Made by a program: the position numbers and the translations under genes
Assembly: GCF_001298265.1 (NCBI RefSeq)
Contig: NZ_LGSZ01000052.1
Location: forward strand, 62,001-126,000
Direction: 5' to 3'
Length of the DNA stretch: 64,000 bases
Source: Allobosea vaviloviae
Lineage (GTDB): Bacteria; Pseudomonadota; Alphaproteobacteria; Rhizobiales; Beijerinckiaceae
The notes under the pieces: generated by a model
Seen by the model: the letters and a program-made list of their open reading frames with translations, nothing else
What the model was told of the DNA's origin: nothing
Database searches by the model: none
Shown here: one piece after another, positions 1 through 7,355 of the stretch
How the letters are laid out: every line of letters begins with the position of its first letter
How positions within the stretch are numbered: position 1 is the first letter of the stretch

Positions 1-236
1 CACCGCGTGTCACCGCCAAGGGCCGTGGCGAACTGGCCCAGCGCATCATCGAGACCGGCCGCGAGCATGACGTCGCGATCGAGGAGAACGCCGTGCTGGC
101 GCAGGCGCTCTCGGCGGTCGAGCTCGACGACCAGATCCCGGAGGAACTCTACCGCGCCACGGCACAGGTGATCGCCTTCGTGCTCTCGCTGCGCGGCGAG
201 ATGCGCCGCCTGCGACCTGCCGGCCGCTCGTCTTGA
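1..236 (+). CDS. FlhB C-terminal-like export-switch protein (5' end missing)
   Basis: The visible 77 codons run from the window edge to TGA at 234-236 and read PRVTAKGRGELAQRII..., then an AIEENAVLAQAL stretch and IPEELYRATAQVIAFVL. This is the pattern of the cytoplasmic C-terminal domain of FlhB/YscU/HrcU export-switch proteins. Stand-alone versions of about 90-100 residues are common in alphaproteobacteria, and only the first few residues would be missing here if this is one. The role in flagellar export is inferred from the family. Its stop overlaps the TTG start of the next gene by 4 bp, so the two are probably cotranscribed. A full-length FlhB cannot be excluded because the upstream sequence is absent. 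Confidence 0.75.
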   Translation, partial: PRVTAKGRGELAQRIIETGREHDVAIEENAVLAQALSAVELDDQIPEELYRATAQVIAFVLSLRGEMRRLRPAGRSS

Positions 237-1378
237 ACCAGCTCGGGGCGAACACCGGCATCATCGTCAGGCGCATCAGGCCCGCCGATTATGCAAGCTA
301 CGGCCCGGCCTTCGCCGACCTGGCCACGCGCGCGCTCGAACCCAATCCGCATATGTCGCCGGCCGCCGTCACAGCCTCCCGCGTCATCGTGCCGGAGGAC
401 GCGATCGTCATCCTCACCGCCTGGCTCAGCGAGGCGCTCGGCTCCGAGCGCCTCGCCGGCATCTGGGCGCTGCGCCGCCAGCGCGACTGGCGCACGGGCT
501 TTGCCGCCGCTCTGACCTGCCCGATCCTGCCGCTCTACGAGGTCTCCTCGCTGCCCGTTCTCGACGCAGACCATGGCCAGGACGCCACGCAGGCCATGCT
601 GCGCCATCTTCTGGCGGCCGGAGACCTGCCGCGCACGCTCACCTTGCCCGTGCTGCCGCTGGAGGGGCCGACCTTCCTGGCGCTGGAGGAAGCCTGCCGC
701 GTCACCGGCAGTCGTCTGCGCATCTGCGAGCGCTGGCAGCGCCCGGTGATGCGACCGCAGCCCGGAGACGACTCCGAGCGCTATCTGCGGCGCACGCTGG
801 GCCAGAGCTACAAAAAGCGCATGCAGCAGTTCCGCGCCATCGCCCGCCATGGCGAGGTCGGCTTCCAACGCCTGCGCGGCGAAGCGGCGCGGGTCGCGCT
901 TCCGGATTTCCTCGCGCTCGAAGCAGCCGGCTGGAAGGGCCGGGCCGGCACGGCCATCGCCCGCCTGCCGCAGGCCTCGGCCTATTTCGACAGCCTGGTC
1001 ACGCTGTCCGCCGCCGCCGACTCCTTGCAGATCGACACCTTGTTGCTCGACGGCCGCCCCCTCGCCATGGGCCTGCTGGTCGAGAGCGCCGGCACCCGCC
1101 ACTTCCTCAAGATCGCCTATGATGAAAGCCAGGCGCGCCATTCGCCCGGCCGCGCCCTGACCATCGCCATGCTCCAGGCCGATTTCGCCGGAACGCCGCC
1201 GGACCTCTTCGACAGCGGCGCCGGGGACGGCGTCGATGCCGGCACCTATGTCTGGGGCGAGCGTCGCGCGATGGGTAACGCCATCATCGGACTCGGCAGC
1301 ACCTCACCCAGCCTGCCTGAGGCCGCCGCACGGCTGCGTCAGGGCCTGCGCCTCGCCCGGACGCGGCTACGGCGCTGA
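233..1378 (+). CDS. BioF2-like (CelD-type) GNAT N-acetyltransferase
   Basis: A 381-residue protein starting at TTG within the stop codon of the preceding gene (TTGA overlap). The C-terminal half carries the BioF2-like acetyltransferase pattern (Acetyltransf_6): SYKKRMQQFRAIA near residue 190, then FLALEAAGWKGRAGTA, then DTLLLDGRPLAMGLLVE and FLKIAYDE near 265-300. Such proteins transfer acyl groups to amines and are often linked to envelope polysaccharide or protein modification. No substrate can be read from the sequence. Coupling to an FlhB-like gene suggests, but does not show, a link with the cell surface or flagellum. Confidence 0.75.
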   Translation: MNQLGANTGIIVRRIRPADYASYGPAFADLATRALEPNPHMSPAAVTASRVIVPEDAIVILTAWLSEALGSERLAGIWALRRQRDWRTGFAAALTCPILPLYEVSSLPVLDADHGQDATQAMLRHLLAAGDLPRTLTLPVLPLEGPTFLALEEACRVTGSRLRICERWQRPVMRPQPGDDSERYLRRTLGQSYKKRMQQFRAIARHGEVGFQRLRGEAARVALPDFLALEAAGWKGRAGTAIARLPQASAYFDSLVTLSAAADSLQIDTLLLDGRPLAMGLLVESAGTRHFLKIAYDESQARHSPGRALTIAMLQADFAGTPPDLFDSGAGDGVDAGTYVWGERRAMGNAIIGLGSTSPSLPEAAARLRQGLRLARTRLRR

Positions 1379-1451
1379 CGCCGGAAAAATCTGGCGTCGG
1401 CGCCGATGATCGGCCACATCTTCGCCAGCACGTCAGCACGAGGACCATCAG

Positions 1452-1997
1452 ATGAGCACCCCGATCAGGATCGGCATCGTGACCGTGTCCGACCGCGCCT
1501 CGGCCGGCATCTATGAGGATGAGGGCGGCCCGGCCATCAAGGCTTATCTCGACAGGGCGCTGGCCTCGTCTTGGGCGGCCGTCGCGCGCGTCATTCCAGA
1601 CGATCGCGCCCTGATCGCCAGGACGTTGACCGCGCTCGCCGACGACGAGGGCTGCTGCCTGATCGTCACCACCGGCGGAACCGGCCCGGCGCCGCGCGAC
1701 GTGACGCCGGAGGCGACGGAGGACGTGATCGACAAGCCGATGCCTGGCTTCGGCGAACTGATGCGCCAGGTCAGCCTTCAGAAGGTGCCGACTGCGATCC
1801 TCTCGCGCCAGACCGCAGGCATCCGCGGCAAGTCCCTGATCGTCAACCTGCCCGGCCGCCCCCGCGCCATCGCCGAATGCCTCGACGCGGTGATGCCGGC
1901 GATCCCCTACTGCATCGACCTGATCGAGGGGCCGTATCTCGAGACTGACCCCGCAGTCATCGTCGCGTTCCGGCCGGGGCAGAAGGCGAAGGGGTGA
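1452..1997 (+). CDS. mogA: Molybdopterin adenylyltransferase
   Basis: A 181-residue MoaB/MogA-family enzyme that adenylylates molybdopterin before molybdenum insertion. Visible hallmarks are TVSDRASAGIYEDEGGP near the start, the TTGGTGPAPRDVTPEAT nucleotide-binding loop near residues 75-92, MPGFGELMRQ, AILSRQTAGIRG and NLPGRPRAIAECL. The C-terminal CIDLIEGPYLET is characteristic of MogA rather than MoaB. It is a cytoplasmic step of molybdenum cofactor synthesis. It stands 73 bp after the acetyltransferase and converges on the flavin reductase with a 3 bp gap, so it is probably not in an operon with its right neighbour. Confidence 0.9.
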   Translation: MSTPIRIGIVTVSDRASAGIYEDEGGPAIKAYLDRALASSWAAVARVIPDDRALIARTLTALADDEGCCLIVTTGGTGPAPRDVTPEATEDVIDKPMPGFGELMRQVSLQKVPTAILSRQTAGIRGKSLIVNLPGRPRAIAECLDAVMPAIPYCIDLIEGPYLETDPAVIVAFRPGQKAKG

Positions 1998-2000
1998 TCC

Positions 2001-2642
2001 TCAACCGCCGCGCGACGCCAGCCAGTCCTCATAGCTGCCGCGCTTCATGTCGAACCGGTCGCCCTGGCGGGAATAGCCCTCGCCGAACATCCGCCCCACC
2101 GGTTTGTAGTCGCTCATGCTGACCCGCAGGGTCGCCGGATCGACCAGCCCCTCGCGGGCATGCAGCCTCACCACCTCGCCGATCAGGAGTTCGCGCGTCG
2201 GCGAGAACGCCATCGTCAGCGTCTTGCGGCACTCCAGCGCGAAGGGCGCCTCCGCGATGCGTGGAACTGCGACCGTGACGCCCGGCAGCAGCGAAAGTCC
2301 CGCCGCCTCGATCTCGCTGATCTCCGGCGGGAAATCGATCGCGCAGATGTTCATCGCCTCGGCCAGCGCCTCATCGACGAGGTTGACGACGAATTCGCCG
2401 GCCGCCGCGATATTGCGGGTGGTGTCCTTGGGGTCGTTGCTCGGCTTGTGCTGAAGGCCGAGCACGACCAGCGCCGGGTCCTCCGAAAACACGTTGAAGA
2501 AGCTGAAGGGCGCTGCGTTGACCACGCCCTCCGCCGAGAGGGTCGTGACGAGCGCGATCGGACGCGGAGTCACGCTGGCGCAGAGCAGCTTGTAGCGCTC
2601 GCGCGGCGCGATCTCCGTGAAGGCGACGGTAAACGCGCTCAC
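2001..2642 (-). CDS. Flavin reductase-like (FMN-binding split barrel) protein
   Basis: A 213-residue protein with the flavin reductase-like split-barrel pattern: YKLLCASVTPRPIALVTT, then NAAPFSFFNVFSEDPALVVLGL and DTTRNI..GEFVVNLV. These segments bind FMN in the DIM6/NTAB family. The C-terminal DYKPVGRMFGEGYSR is also usual for the family. It lies 3 bp after the carbamoylase gene on the same strand and the two are probably cotranscribed. It may supply reduced flavin or bind flavin itself; the substrate is unknown. Confidence 0.8.
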   Translation of the reverse strand: MSAFTVAFTEIAPRERYKLLCASVTPRPIALVTTLSAEGVVNAAPFSFFNVFSEDPALVVLGLQHKPSNDPKDTTRNIAAAGEFVVNLVDEALAEAMNICAIDFPPEISEIEAAGLSLLPGVTVAVPRIAEAPFALECRKTLTMAFSPTRELLIGEVVRLHAREGLVDPATLRVSMSDYKPVGRMFGEGYSRQGDRFDMKRGSYEDWLASRGG

Positions 2643-2645
2643 GGC

Positions 2646-3575
2646 TCAATCCGGCTCGACCACACCGACCTGGGCCGTGATCGCCCCGTAGTGCTCGATG
2701 CGGCGATGCCTGGCGAAGTCGAAGATCGTTTCCTTGCCGAAGCGCGTCGCGTCGAGATCGCAGGGCACGACGATGATGCCGTCGGCCTCGCCCTCGAGCT
2801 CGGCGACGATCTCGCCATCGGGATTGACCACGAGCGTGCCGCCCATCAGGTGGTTGCCGTCCTCGTCGCCGGCCTTGGCCACCGCCACGACCCAGCAGGA
2901 GTTCTGGTAGGCGCCGGCCTGCACCGACAGCCGGTGATGGAACAGGCGCTGCGCCAGCCCCTCGCCCGACCTGTGCCCGTTCACCGACGGCGTGTTGAAG
3001 CCGAGCACCACCATCTCGACGCCCTGCAGCCCCATCACGCGATAGGTCTCGGGCCAGCGCCGGTCGTTGCAGATGCACATGCCGATCAGCCCGCCCATGG
3101 TCCGCCAGACCGGAAAGCCGAGATCGCCGGGCTCGAAATAACGCTTCTCGAGGTGCTGATGCGCCCGGGTTTCGTCATAGTCGACATGGCCCGGCAGATG
3201 GATCTTGCGATACTTGCCGACGATCGCACCGGTCTTGTCGACGAGGATCGAGGAATTGAAATGCTGGCCCTCCGGCGTCAGCTCGGCATAGCCGAAGCTC
3301 ATGCCCATGCCGCATTCCAAAGCCTTGTCGAAGAGCGGCTGCACCTGCGGGTTCGGCATCGCGGCCTCGAACCAGGGATCAGCCTCGGCGCGGTCCTCAT
3401 GATACCAGCGCGGGAAGAAGGTCGTCAGCGCCAGCTCCGGATAGACGATGAAGTCGGCGCGCTTGGCCTTGGCCTCCTCCATCAGCGCGATCATCCGGGC
3501 CACCACCTCAGCGCGCGTCTCGGCCTTCTGAATCGGCCCGAGCTGGGCGGCGGCGACAGTCAGGATGCGGGACAT
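2646..3575 (-). CDS. N-carbamoyl-D-amino acid hydrolase (nitrilase superfamily)
   Basis: A 309-residue nitrilase-superfamily hydrolase taken from the ATG reading MSRILTVAAAQ; an in-frame start 45 bp upstream would add an unconserved leader. The catalytic triad is visible: Glu in YPELALTTFFPRW, Lys in GKYRKIHLPGHVDYD and Cys in MCICNDRRWPE. The blocks HLEKRYFEPGDLGFPV, AGAYQNSCWVV and FDFARHRRIEHYG closely follow characterised D-carbamoylases of about 304 residues. The expected reaction is hydrolysis of N-carbamoyl-D-amino acids to D-amino acid, CO2 and ammonia, the last step of hydantoin breakdown. Hydantoinase A/B-family genes lie 28 kb away, but no cyclic dihydropyrimidinase-type hydantoinase is in the window. 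Confidence 0.88.
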   Translation of the reverse strand: MSRILTVAAAQLGPIQKAETRAEVVARMIALMEEAKAKRADFIVYPELALTTFFPRWYHEDRAEADPWFEAAMPNPQVQPLFDKALECGMGMSFGYAELTPEGQHFNSSILVDKTGAIVGKYRKIHLPGHVDYDETRAHQHLEKRYFEPGDLGFPVWRTMGGLIGMCICNDRRWPETYRVMGLQGVEMVVLGFNTPSVNGHRSGEGLAQRLFHHRLSVQAGAYQNSCWVVAVAKAGDEDGNHLMGGTLVVNPDGEIVAELEGEADGIIVVPCDLDATRFGKETIFDFARHRRIEHYGAITAQVGVVEPD

Positions 3576-3672
3576 GAAAACCTCGACAGGCGGTGGCAGG
3601 CTTCGGCCCACGACGGGCACCGGCTCCCAGCGGCTTAGCGAAAACGGTGCCAGCCGCCTATGCCGGTGGCGC

Positions 3673-4245
3673 TCAGCCCGCCTGCAATTCCTGCCCGATC
3701 GCCCGCACCAGCTGCGGGCCGAGCGGGTCGGCCATGGACGAGTACCCGCCCAGAAGCTCGCCGGAGCGGCCGATCAGGTATTTGTGGAAGTTCCACTTCG
3801 GCACCTCCCAGGGTCGCTGTGCCGCGGCCCAGCGATAGAAGGGATGCGCGTCGGGTCCCTTCACCACGGTCTTCTCCGCGAAGGCATAGGTTGCGCCATG
3901 GCTCTGACGCGCGGCTTCCGCGATCGCCGCGCCGTTCAGCGGCTCCTGTCCGCCGAAATCATTGCTGGGCACGGCGAGCAGCATCAGGCCACGGCCGGAA
4001 TAGCGCTGCCAGAGCTGCTCCAGCGTCGCAAACTGCCCGGCAAAGCCGCAATTCGTCGCCGTGTTGACGATCAGGATGGGCTTTCCCCGATAGGCGGAGA
4101 GTGGGTACATCCCGCCCCCGGCCCGGGCGAAGGAGAAGCTCAACGCCGAGGGCGCCTCCTCCCGCGCGGCCGCACGCCCGGCCAGAACAGGCCCCGCGCA
4201 GGCGCCAGCCAGCATACCCAAGACCTCTCGACGCAGCACGGTCAT
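3673..4245 (-). CDS. Secreted glutathione peroxidase (Cys type)
   Basis: A 190-residue thioredoxin-fold peroxidase. The start MTVLRREVLGML gives a signal peptide with a twin Arg followed by a hydrophobic stretch ending in GRAAA, so export by Tat or Sec is likely. The catalytic tetrad is visible: Cys in NTATNCGFAGQF, Gln and Asn in SNDFGGQEP, and Trp in PKWNFHKYLI. The active site uses Cys, not selenocysteine. It reduces hydroperoxides, in bacteria more often with thioredoxin than with glutathione. A longer in-frame start at 4365 was rejected because it would bury the signal peptide. Confidence 0.85.
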   Translation of the reverse strand: MTVLRREVLGMLAGACAGPVLAGRAAAREEAPSALSFSFARAGGGMYPLSAYRGKPILIVNTATNCGFAGQFATLEQLWQRYSGRGLMLLAVPSNDFGGQEPLNGAAIAEAARQSHGATYAFAEKTVVKGPDAHPFYRWAAAQRPWEVPKWNFHKYLIGRSGELLGGYSSMADPLGPQLVRAIGQELQAG

Positions 4246-4404
4246 GGCAAGATCCCTCGCTTCGATCGGACAGGCGCGCCTGTCCTGGAATGATATCCTG
4301 ATCGCATCTACGACGGGCCGGCAAAAACGGATGCGCCCCGCGGCCTTTCGGCCCAGGGCGATCAACGTCGAACGAGAAGAGCGTTTTGCAGTTGCGGATG
4401 CCGC

Positions 4405-4794
4405 TCAGGAACTCAGCGACAGCACCTTCTTCACCCGCACTTCGAGGTCGCGCAGTTCGTAGGGCTTCACGACGTAATGATCGGCGCCGTTCGTCGTCGC
4501 CTCGTCCATCTTGTCGACCGAGCGCTCGGAGGTGGCCATGATGATCTTGATCTGGTTCAGCTCCGGCACGGAGCGAATGGCGCGCAGCAGGTCGATGCCG
4601 CTCATGCCATCCATGTTCCAGTCGAGCAGCAGCAGGTCGTAGCGCTTGCTCTGCATCTTCATCAGAGCCTCGCGGGCATTCTCCGCCTCGTCGATATCCT
4701 GAAACTCGATCTGCTTCAGGAAATACGTGGCGAGTCCGCGCATGCTCTTCTGGTCGTCGACCACGAGGATCCTGTACTCGCTTCTCGCTTTCAT
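4405..4794 (-). CDS. CheY-like single-domain response regulator (end of che operon)
   Basis: A 129-residue receiver domain without an output domain. The start ATG (MKARSEYRILVVDD) is preceded by GAGGAG on the minus strand. The acidic pair is D13/D14, the phospho-acceptor is D58 in LLLLDWNMDGMSG, the Thr/Ser switch is in MATSERS and the conserved Lys is in YVVKPYEL. It is the last gene of the chemotaxis operon, 10 bp after cheB. It could be the motor-binding output or a phosphate sink, since no CheC, CheX or CheZ phosphatase is in the locus. Confidence 0.88.
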   Translation of the reverse strand: MKARSEYRILVVDDQKSMRGLATYFLKQIEFQDIDEAENAREALMKMQSKRYDLLLLDWNMDGMSGIDLLRAIRSVPELNQIKIIMATSERSVDKMDEATTNGADHYVVKPYELRDLEVRVKKVLSLSS

Positions 4795-4804
4795 CTCATT
4801 CTCC

Positions 4805-5893
4805 TCACGCGGTTCGCAGATGCGGGCGCTCGCCGAGCAAATTGCTGACGGCAGCGCCGATCTGGTCGAGCGCGACAACCCGATCCGCAGCTCCGATTTC
4901 GAATGCCGCTTTAGGCATCCCGTTTACCACACAGGTTTCCCCACTTTGGATTAATGTCTCGGCGCCCGCTTTGCGCATGGCTAACAAACCCTCTGCACCG
5001 TCCCGGCCCATGCCCGTGAGCAGGATGCCGATCGAGGCAGCCCCGATGCTGCGGGCCACCGAATGGAACATGACATCGACCGACGGCGAGTGTCCGCTGA
5101 CCAGCGGCCCCTCGCGCAGGACGCAGACGAATTCGCCCCGGCGCTCCTCGATCTCGAGATGGCGCGGCCCGCCCGGTGCCACCACCGCCATGCCCGGCTT
5201 CAGCCTGTCGCCATCGCTGGCCTCGCGCACGTCGAGGCCGGTGGCGGTCGCCAGCCGTGCCGCAAACTTGGCCGTGTAGCCCGGTGGCATGTGTTGCACG
5301 ACGGCGATCGGCAGGCGCAGATGGGCAAGATCGCGCATCACGACCTGGACCGCGGGAACGCCGCCGGTCGAAGCCCCGATCGCGATGAACGATGCCTTGC
5401 CGCCCCCGCGGGCCGCTTCGCGCGGCACCGCGACGCGCACCGGCGTCGCCTCCCGCCGCGAGGCGAACATCCTGCGGCTGGCCGAAGCACGCTGCAGCGC
5501 ACCCACCAGATGTTTCATGAAGCCTTCGAGCGTATGCCTCGTGCCGTCGGGCTTCTCGATGAAATCGATCGCGCCCAACTCGAGCGCCTGGATGGTGTTA
5601 TCCGCGCCCGGCCCGCCGAACGCCGAGACGATCAGGACCGGCAAGGGATCCTGCTTCAGCACGCGTGCCAGGAGCTTCAGCCCATGGCGGCCGGGGAGTT
5701 CCAGATCGAGCGTCACCACATCGGGCCGCAACTCCTGGATCGTGTCCCACCCTTCCTCGGCGCTGCCGGCCACGCCGATCACCTTGAAGCCCGGGGCTCC
5801 GTCGATGATCTGCGTCATCAGTTTCTGCATCAGGATCGAATCGTCGACGACGAGGACCCGGACCGGCGTTGAAGACGAACTCTGCATGACCAT
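4805..5893 (-). CDS. cheB: Chemotaxis protein-glutamate methylesterase / response regulator CheB
   Basis: A 362-residue CheB with an N-terminal receiver (VLVVDDSILMQKL, phospho-acceptor in VVTLDLELPGRHG, Lys in DFIEKPDG), a short linker, and a C-terminal esterase domain with catalytic Ser in IGASTGGVPA, His in VVQHMPPGYT and Asp in TGMGRDGAEGL. It demethylates and deamidates chemoreceptors and thereby drives adaptation together with CheR. The start ATG shares one base with the cheD stop (TGATG), which implies translational coupling. A second ATG two codons downstream is possible. Confidence 0.93.
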   Translation of the reverse strand: MVMQSSSSTPVRVLVVDDSILMQKLMTQIIDGAPGFKVIGVAGSAEEGWDTIQELRPDVVTLDLELPGRHGLKLLARVLKQDPLPVLIVSAFGGPGADNTIQALELGAIDFIEKPDGTRHTLEGFMKHLVGALQRASASRRMFASRREATPVRVAVPREAARGGGKASFIAIGASTGGVPAVQVVMRDLAHLRLPIAVVQHMPPGYTAKFAARLATATGLDVREASDGDRLKPGMAVVAPGGPRHLEIEERRGEFVCVLREGPLVSGHSPSVDVMFHSVARSIGAASIGILLTGMGRDGAEGLLAMRKAGAETLIQSGETCVVNGMPKAAFEIGAADRVVALDQIGAAVSNLLGERPHLRTA

Positions 5894-6486
5894 CACCAGA
5901 TTTCGACTTCGCCAGCCACCGGCTGGGTCTTGAGCCGGTTGAGATAGGCGACTTCCTGCTCGTGCTCGGTGCTCTTCTGGCTCGACTGGACATGCTGGAC
6001 CCAGGCCCGCCCGGTGGAGGGCTGGTAGTGAATGCGCCGCGAGCGCGTCCCGCCGACATCCTTCGACACGGTCTGGATGCCCTCGCGCTTGAGGAAATCC
6101 GTCACGAAGGCGATGTTGCCGTCGCCGATCGCCAGCATGGTCGCTCCCGACAGCACGCGCGCACCGCCGAACACCTTCGCCTCGAAGTTGGAGCGCTTCG
6201 CCCCGCGCTTCAGCAGGCCGTTGATCAGGACCTCCATCGCCGTGTCGCCATAGCGCTCGCCGGCGCTCGAATCGGTGCCGCCATTGTTCTTGGGCAGCAG
6301 GAAGTGGTTGAGACCTCCCACGCCGGACTGGGAGTCCCGCAGGCAGACCGAGACGCAGGAGCCGAGCACCGTTGCGACGATCTCGTCCTTGGCGGAGGTG
6401 ATCTCGTGCTCGCCTGGCGCGACGGTAATGATCGTCGCCTCGAAACGCGGATCGAAATAGCGACGGGAGGAACGCGCGACGCTCAT
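5893..6486 (-). CDS. cheD: Chemoreceptor glutamine deamidase CheD
   Basis: A 197-residue CheD. The core motifs are TVLGSCVSVCLRD, containing the catalytic Cys, and GVGGLNHFLLP, containing the catalytic His, followed by RYGDTAMEVLINGLLKRGA and AKVFGGARVL. It deamidates receptor glutamines and can tune CheA activity. Its ATG overlaps the cheR stop by 4 bp (ATGA), and its stop overlaps the cheB start. No cheC partner gene is visible, so CheD here presumably acts only as a deamidase. Confidence 0.92.
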   Translation of the reverse strand: MSVARSSRRYFDPRFEATIITVAPGEHEITSAKDEIVATVLGSCVSVCLRDSQSGVGGLNHFLLPKNNGGTDSSAGERYGDTAMEVLINGLLKRGAKRSNFEAKVFGGARVLSGATMLAIGDGNIAFVTDFLKREGIQTVSKDVGGTRSRRIHYQPSTGRAWVQHVQSSQKSTEHEQEVAYLNRLKTQPVAGEVEIW

Positions 6487-7355
6487 GGCAGTCTCTCATA
6501 GATCGTGCGGCCGATCAGCCGCAGTTGAGGGTGAGGCTGGGGCAGTGATTCCGAGTGGCCGAGATAGAGGAACCCGCCCGGAGCGAGCAGCGTGACGAAG
6601 CGGTCGAGAATCGACGCCTTGGTCTGCGTGTCGAAATAGATGAAGACGTTGCGGCAGAAGATGACGTCGAACGGCCCGCTCATCGGCCATTTCTCGATCA
6701 GATTGAGCCGCTTGAAGGCGATCATGCGGCGCAGATCCTCGCTGATGCGGGCGTCGCTCCGTCCGGAATGCGGCTCCAGCTTGAGCAGCGGCTTGACGTC
6801 GGCCGGCAGGCGATCGAACTGGTCGCTCGGATATATGGCCGCCTCCGCCTTCATCAGGATGTCGGTGTCGATATCGGTGGCGAGGATCTTGAAGTCCACG
6901 TCGCTACGCGACCCGAGCACATCGCGCGAAACGGCGGCGATGCTGTAGGGCTCCTCGCCCGAGGAGGCCGCCGAACACCAGATCCGGACCCGGCCGCGCC
7001 GCCCGCTCCGCTCCTGCAGCAGGCGCGGCAGGACCTCCTTGCGCAGATGATCGAAATGATGGCGCTCGCGGAAGAACGAGGTGTGGTTCGTCGTCACCGC
7101 ATTGATCAGCTCGGGAATCTCGTCGGCGGCCTGCGGCGTCTTCAGGAATGCGCAGTATTCGGCGACGGAGTTGAGCCCGAGCGCCTTGACGCGACGGGCC
7201 AGCCGGCCGCGCGTCATCGCTTCCTTGTGCTCGCGGATCACGATGCCGGCCTGCTCGTAGACGAGCTTGGCAATGAACCCCATGTCGTCGCGCGTCAGTG
7301 TGACGTCCGCGAGTTGTGGCGTGGCAAGGGCTGTACTGGATCTCGACATAGCCAC
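6483..7355 (-). CDS. cheR: Chemotaxis protein methyltransferase CheR
   Basis: A 290-residue SAM-dependent methyltransferase that methylates glutamates on chemoreceptors. The N-terminal all-alpha domain contains MTRGRLARRVKALGL. The catalytic domain shows NHTSFFRERHHFD, RIWCSAASSGEEPYSIA (SAM-binding), FKILATDIDTDIL, DVIFCRNVFIYFD and GGFLYLGHSES. It lies between the transmembrane MCP (1 bp overlap) and cheD (4 bp overlap). The adjacent MCP ends in a pentapeptide of the type that docks CheR, which fits a receptor-tethered methyltransferase. Confidence 0.93.
   Translation of the reverse strand: MAMSRSSTALATPQLADVTLTRDDMGFIAKLVYEQAGIVIREHKEAMTRGRLARRVKALGLNSVAEYCAFLKTPQAADEIPELINAVTTNHTSFFRERHHFDHLRKEVLPRLLQERSGRRGRVRIWCSAASSGEEPYSIAAVSRDVLGSRSDVDFKILATDIDTDILMKAEAAIYPSDQFDRLPADVKPLLKLEPHSGRSDARISEDLRRMIAFKRLNLIEKWPMSGPFDVIFCRNVFIYFDTQTKASILDRFVTLLAPGGFLYLGHSESLPQPHPQLRLIGRTIYERLP

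Noticed and set aside
2160..3638. 492-codon plus-strand frame opposite the flavin reductase and carbamoylase
   Set aside because: It covers parts of two genes with clear catalytic motifs and has low-complexity composition, so it is a GC-driven shadow.
3673..4245. Selenocysteine form of glutathione peroxidase
   Set aside because: The active-site codon is Cys (TNCGF) and no in-frame TGA occurs.
5896..6499. Upstream in-frame extension of cheB through cheD
   Set aside because: The extra 200 codons are the cheD sequence in another frame; the TGATG junction gives the better cheB start.
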